The notes under the pieces are model-generated. The model worked only from the letters and a program-made list of their open reading frames with translations, searched no databases and was not told the DNA's origin. Below, one piece after another: positions 60,155-64,000 of a stretch of 64,000 bases of DNA; within the stretch, counting starts at the first letter, position 1; the number at the start of each line of letters is the position of its first letter. This stretch comes from Methylobacterium sp. AMS5 (GTDB taxonomy: Bacteria; Pseudomonadota; Alphaproteobacteria; Rhizobiales; Beijerinckiaceae), in assembly GCF_001542815.1 (NCBI RefSeq), contig NZ_CP006992.1, forward strand, positions 654,501 to 718,500. The letters run 5' to 3'. The position numbers and the translations under genes are program-made.

Positions 60155-60610
60155 ATGCTGACCCTCAACCTGAACGGCGTGGCCCGGGAGGTCGATGCCG
60201 ACCCCGACATGCCCCTGCTCTGGGTGATCCGCGACCGCCTCGACATGACCGGGACCAAGTATGGCTGCGGCATCGCCCAATGCGGCGCCTGCACCGTGCA
60301 CATGGATGGCCAGCCGGTGCGCGCCTGCCAGACCCGCATCGGCGATGTGGGCGAGGCCAAGATCACCACGATCGAGGGCGTCGAAGGCAAGGTGGCCGAT
60401 GCGGTCAAGGCGGCGTGGCGCGGCCTCGACGTGGTGCAGTGCGGCTACTGCCAGTCCGGGCAGATCATGTCGGCCATCGGCCTGCTCACCGAGAACCCGA
60501 AGCCCAGCGACGCGGATATCGACGGTGCCATGGACGGCAATGTGTGCCGCTGCGGCACCTACCAGCGCATCCGCGCCGCCATCCACGAAGCCGCCCGCAC
60601 GCTCGCCTGA
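60155..60610 (+). CDS. (2Fe-2S)-binding subunit of a molybdenum hydroxylase
   Basis: Small subunit of an IorA-type (isoquinoline 1-oxidoreductase/aldehyde oxidase) enzyme, 151 residues. The plant-type ferredoxin cluster is held by Cys38, 43, 46 and 58 ([14 protein letters not shown]), and the second cluster by Cys96, 99, 131 and 133 (QCGYCQSGQ and CRCGTYQ). It passes electrons from the molybdenum site of its partner. The partner gene follows 35 bases later. Confidence 0.93.
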   Translation: MLTLNLNGVAREVDADPDMPLLWVIRDRLDMTGTKYGCGIAQCGACTVHMDGQPVRACQTRIGDVGEAKITTIEGVEGKVADAVKAAWRGLDVVQCGYCQSGQIMSAIGLLTENPKPSDADIDGAMDGNVCRCGTYQRIRAAIHEAARTLA

Positions 60611-60645
60611 GCCGCCCCGCAGCCTATCAAGATTTGGAGCCCGGC

Positions 60646-62841
60646 ATGCTCAAGCTAGACCTGACTGATGCGCCCGTCCCCTCGCGGCGCGCCTTCCTCG
60701 GCGGTGCGGTGGCAGGTGCCATGCTGCTCGCCTTCCGCCTTGACCTGAAGGGTGCCCGCGCCGCGGAGGCCTCGGACGCGCTGTCGAAGGCCCCGGCCCA
60801 GCCAAACGCCTTCGTGCGGATCGCCGCCGACGACACCGTCACCGTGATGATCAAGCATCTCGATATGGGCCAGGGCAACACGACCGGGCTCACGACCATC
60901 CTCGCCGACGAACTCGACGCGGATTGGAGCCAGATGCGCGTCGCCTTCGCCCCGGCGGACGCCAAGCTCTACGCCAACGGGCTGATGGGACCGGTCCAGG
61001 GCACCGGTGGCTCGACGGCGATCGCCAATTCCTGGTTCCAGCTTCGCAAGGCGGGGGCGGCTGCCCGCGCCATGCTGGTCGCCGCCGCCGCCGACAAGTG
61101 GGGCGTGCCGGCAGGCGAGATCACCGTCGCGAAGGGCGTCATCGGCCACACGTCCGGCAAGCAGGCCCGCTTCGGCGAATTCGCGGAGGCCGCCGCCGCC
61201 AAGCCGGTGCCGCAGGAGCCCCGCCTCAAGACGCCGGCCGAGTGGACGCTGATCGGCGGGCGCGTGCCGCGCATCGATTCCGCGGCGAAGACCGACGGCA
61301 CCGCGATCTACTCCCTCGACATCCGCCGCCCCGGTCAGGTCACGGCGCTCGTCGCCCATCCGCCGCGCTTCGGCGCGACGGTGAAGTCGGTGGATGCGGA
61401 AGCCGCGCAAGGCATGCCCGGCGTCGTCGGCATCGTCACGATCCCGACCGGCGTGGCGGTGATCGCCCGCGACACCTGGAGCGCGATGAAGGCCCGCGAG
61501 GCCCTGAAGATCACCTGGGACAATTCCGCCGCCGAGACCCGCTCCTCGGACGCGATCCTCGCCGAGTACCGCGAGACGGCCAGGTCGTCCGGCCTCGTCG
61601 CCTCGCAGGCGGGCGACGCCGAGGGCGCCATCAAGGGCTCGGCCAAGGTGCTGGAGGCGGAGTTCTCCTTCCCCTATCTGGCCCATGCCGCGATGGAGCC
61701 CCTGAACGCGACGATCGAGCGGGCGGCGGACGGCAGCTACGACGTCTATGCCGGCTGCCAGATCCAGACCATCGAGCAGGCGGTGGTGGCAGCGACGCTG
61801 GGCGTCACGACCGACCGGGTCCGGCTTCACACCCAGTGGGCCGGCGGCTCGTTCGGCCGGCGGGCGACGCCGGGCGCCGACTACTTCGCCGAGGCCGCCA
61901 CGATCGTGAAGGCCTGGGACGGCAAGGCGCCGGTCCACCTCGTCTGGACCCGCGAGGACGACATGGCGGCCGGCTATTACCGCCCGCAGGTCTATCACAC
62001 GGTCAAGGCGGGCCTGAACGAGAAGGGCCAGATCACCGGCTGGCGCCACACCATGGTCGGCAAGTCGATCATGATCGGCTCGCCCTTCGAGGCGATGCTC
62101 GTCAAGAACGGCATCGACTCCACCACCGTCGAGGGCGCCTCCGACACGCCCTACGCGCTGCCGGCCTACCGCTTCGAGGTGCACAACGCCCGCGAGGGCG
62201 TGCCGGTCCTGTGGTGGCGCTCGGTCGGCCACACCCACACCGCCCACGTCATGGAGGTGTTCATCGACGAGCTGGCGCATGCCGCGGGGTCCGATCCGGT
62301 CGCCTACCGCCTGTCGCTGCTGACCCGCGCACCGCGCCTGTCGGGTGTGCTGAAGCTCGCCGCCGAACGGGCCGGCTGGGGCGGAAAACCCTCGGAGAAG
62401 GGCCGCGGCCTCGGCGTCGCCGTGCACGAATCCTTCGGCTCCTACGTCGCGATGGTGGCCGACGTCACGGCGGGTGAGTCCGGCGTGAAGGTCAACCGGA
62501 TCGTGGCGGCGGTCGATGTCGGCATCGCCGTGAACCCGGACGTGGTGCGCGCCCAGGTCGAGGGCGCGGTGGGCTTTGCCCTGTCGGCGGTGCTGCGCAA
62601 CCGCATCACCCTCAAGGACGGCGTGGTGCAGGAGCGGAACTTCGACAGCTACCAGCCGACGCGCATCTCCGAGATGCCGCGGGTCGAGGTTCACATCGTG
62701 CCCTCCGAAGTTGCCCCCACCGGGATCGGCGAGCCCGGCGTGCCGGTGCTGGCGCCGGCCATCGCCAACGCGGTCTTCGCCGCGACGGGCCAGCGCCTGC
62801 GCTCGCTGCCGCTCGACCTGTCGAGCCTGCGCGGCGCGTAA
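60646..62841 (+). CDS. Molybdopterin-binding aldehyde dehydrogenase/IorB-like large subunit
   Basis: A 731-residue catalytic subunit. A Tat signal (VPSRRAFLGGAVAGAMLLAF) sends it, folded with its cofactor, to the periplasm. The molybdenum-cofactor domains have KHLDMGQGNTTGLTTILADE, GPVQGTGGSTAIANSWFQLR, HAAMEPLNATIERAADGSYD, WAGGSFGRRATPGADYFAEA, and the catalytic glutamate in TGIGEPGVPVLAPAIANAVF. Family members oxidise N-heterocycles or aldehydes. A third cytochrome c subunit, often encoded with IorAB-like enzymes, is not here. Start at 60646 has GGAG six bases upstream. Confidence 0.92.
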   Translation: MLKLDLTDAPVPSRRAFLGGAVAGAMLLAFRLDLKGARAAEASDALSKAPAQPNAFVRIAADDTVTVMIKHLDMGQGNTTGLTTILADELDADWSQMRVAFAPADAKLYANGLMGPVQGTGGSTAIANSWFQLRKAGAAARAMLVAAAADKWGVPAGEITVAKGVIGHTSGKQARFGEFAEAAAAKPVPQEPRLKTPAEWTLIGGRVPRIDSAAKTDGTAIYSLDIRRPGQVTALVAHPPRFGATVKSVDAEAAQGMPGVVGIVTIPTGVAVIARDTWSAMKAREALKITWDNSAAETRSSDAILAEYRETARSSGLVASQAGDAEGAIKGSAKVLEAEFSFPYLAHAAMEPLNATIERAADGSYDVYAGCQIQTIEQAVVAATLGVTTDRVRLHTQWAGGSFGRRATPGADYFAEAATIVKAWDGKAPVHLVWTREDDMAAGYYRPQVYHTVKAGLNEKGQITGWRHTMVGKSIMIGSPFEAMLVKNGIDSTTVEGASDTPYALPAYRFEVHNAREGVPVLWWRSVGHTHTAHVMEVFIDELAHAAGSDPVAYRLSLLTRAPRLSGVLKLAAERAGWGGKPSEKGRGLGVAVHESFGSYVAMVADVTAGESGVKVNRIVAAVDVGIAVNPDVVRAQVEGAVGFALSAVLRNRITLKDGVVQERNFDSYQPTRISEMPRVEVHIVPSEVAPTGIGEPGVPVLAPAIANAVFAATGQRLRSLPLDLSSLRGA

Positions 62842-63011
62842 GCCGCCGGACCGGGGCGCGCCGTGCCCCCTCTCCGCCGGCTCCGGGCCGGGACCGGCGG
62901 GCCGACCACGTACACATCTCAGCGAGGCGCGCCTCCACAACGCCCAGGTGCTTTACAAAAGCGGCAGCCTATCGATTAGGTGATGCCCATCGAGCCGCAA
63001 CAGGGCGCAGG

Positions 63012-64000
63012 ATGGGCGAAAGAACAGACCCGCCCGGGTGGCCGTCGAATCGCGACGCAACGGCGCGACGGATCCTTGAATTCGATTGGGCCGAAGCGGC
63101 CCTTCGGGCGAGCGAAGAGAAGTACCGCACCTTGTTCCAGACCATGGAGCAGGGTTTCTGCGAACTCGAATTCGTGCGCGACGAGCAGGGCCGGGCCGTC
63201 GATTTCCGCTACATCGAGCTGAATCCCGCCTTCGAGCGGCTGGTCGGCCTGCCGGCAGCGGAGGCGCGCGGGCGGACGGGACGCGAAGTGGTGCCCGACC
63301 TCGATCGCTGGTGGGTCGAGACCTACGAACGCATCGCCGCGACGGGCCTGCCGGCACGGCTGGAGCACACGGACACGCCGATGGGGCGCTGGTTCGAGGT
63401 CTCCGTCTACCCGCAGGCGAACGACCGTGTGCTGATCCTCTACGACGACGTCACCGAGCGTAAAGTCGCCGAGACGGGCCTGCGCGATCGCGAGGAGCGG
63501 CAGGCCTTCCTCCTGGCGCTGAGCGATGCGGTGCGCACGCTGACCGATCCGGAGGCGATTCAGAGCGCGGCATGCCGGTTGGTGGGTGAGCGGCTGGATG
63601 TGGACCGGTGCTACTACGCCGCCATCGACGAAACCGCGGGGATCATCCGGATCGCGTGGGACCACATTCGCGGCGATGCGCTCTCGGTCGCCGGCGAGCA
63701 CAAGCTCGCGGACTTCGCATGGTCCGCCGGGATTCTCCGCCGCGGGGAGTGCCACGTCCTGGCCGATACGCAGGCCTGCGTTTCGGTTCCGGAGGCCAGC
63801 CGTCCCGCCTTCGCCGCCCTGCAGATTGGCGCCTGCATGGGCGCACCGCTGATCAAGAACGGCAACCTGGTCGGCGCGCTCTGCGTCAGCCACTCGACCC
63901 CGCGGCAGTGGGTGGAGGCCGACTTCGCCTTGTTGCGGGAAGTGGCCGAGCGGATCTGGTCGGCGGTCGAGCGCGGCCGGGCGGAGGCGGACATCCGGCG
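63012..64000 (+). CDS. PAS-GAF sensor protein, 5' part
   Basis: Open to the window end. The 329 visible residues have a PAS domain (about 36-155: EEKYRTLFQTMEQGFCELEF and RYIELNPAFERLVGLPAAEA) and a GAF domain (about 165-320: RLVGERLDVDRCYYAAIDET, GAPLIKNGNLVGALCVSHST). This is the usual front end of an HWE or other histidine kinase or a diguanylate cyclase, but the output domain lies outside the window. No signal peptide or membrane segment. Start at 63012 (MGERTDPPGW) is the best available ATG. Confidence 0.8.
   Translation, partial: MGERTDPPGWPSNRDATARRILEFDWAEAALRASEEKYRTLFQTMEQGFCELEFVRDEQGRAVDFRYIELNPAFERLVGLPAAEARGRTGREVVPDLDRWWVETYERIAATGLPARLEHTDTPMGRWFEVSVYPQANDRVLILYDDVTERKVAETGLRDREERQAFLLALSDAVRTLTDPEAIQSAACRLVGERLDVDRCYYAAIDETAGIIRIAWDHIRGDALSVAGEHKLADFAWSAGILRRGECHVLADTQACVSVPEASRPAFAALQIGACMGAPLIKNGNLVGALCVSHSTPRQWVEADFALLREVAERIWSAVERGRAEADIR

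Noticed and set aside
60655..62940. 761-codon open frame on the minus strand
   Set aside because: Antisense to the molybdenum hydroxylase large subunit, which has clear motifs. The opposite frame is low complexity.
1..64000. tRNA or rRNA genes, CRISPR arrays, insertion sequences, prophage genes
   Set aside because: No cloverleaf with a TTCRA loop, no regular spacer array, and no transposase, integrase or phage structural motif was seen while reading both strands by eye. A tRNAscan-SE and CRISPR-finder run would confirm this.

Overview
The window is GC-rich, densely packed alphaproteobacterial chromosome. Gene content suggests a Methylobacterium/Methylorubrum-type member of the Hyphomicrobiales: glycine cleavage operon, aerobic cobalamin genes, LOV-HWE photoreceptor kinase, plant-type glutamate-cysteine ligase, a MoxR/VWA cluster, and several families of GC-rich palindromic intergenic repeats. 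The genus is inferred from gene content and style; no marker RNA gene was seen.

Region 1-8.1 kb: gcvT-gcvH-gcvP on the minus strand (gcvP cut by the window start) behind a tandem glycine riboswitch; then bioF, an NlpC/P60 peptidase, an SDR oxidoreductase and an MgtC-family membrane protein. Region 8.3-15.2 kb: seven plus-strand genes (MoxR ATPase, DUF58, DUF4381, two VWA proteins, a TPR protein, a BatD-like protein), probably one operon that assembles or matures envelope proteins. Region 15.2-28 kb: catalase-like protein, small membrane proteins, EamA transporter, a degenerate CYTH-domain protein, MsrB, YihY, a LOV histidine kinase, malonyl-CoA synthetase, a secreted collagen-like protein and an HI0933-type flavoprotein.

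Region 28-36 kb: TerC/Alx, a DJ-1/PfpI protein with a clear terminator, several small hypothetical proteins, a cold-shock protein, DUF1489, CheZ and an MFS transporter. Region 36-40.5 kb: a four-gene Mla/MCE-type lipid transport operon (STAS-permease, ATPase, MCE protein, lipoprotein). Region 40.7-50.7 kb: a divergent LysR/quinone reductase pair, CysQ, UbiA with an Rmf-like protein overlapping its end, RsmE, a lower-GC membrane protein, asparaginase and gshA. Region 50.8-58 kb: secreted Gly/Tyr-rich protein, TusA-like, NUDIX, DUF3775, a PLA2-like secreted protein, outer-membrane-protein debris with tandem repeats, DUF1289 plus aspartic protease, and divergent cobS and cobT. Region 58.3-64 kb: a membrane histidine kinase, a two-subunit molybdenum hydroxylase, and a PAS-GAF sensor cut by the window end.

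No tRNA, rRNA, CRISPR array, insertion sequence or prophage was seen. The most unusual items are the collagen-like protein, the pseudo-CYTH protein, the PLA2-like protein, the non-mxa MoxR cluster with a coupled leader ORF, in-frame minisatellite repeats at the end of the Mla ATPase gene, and a dispersed palindromic repeat that sits just after stop codons.
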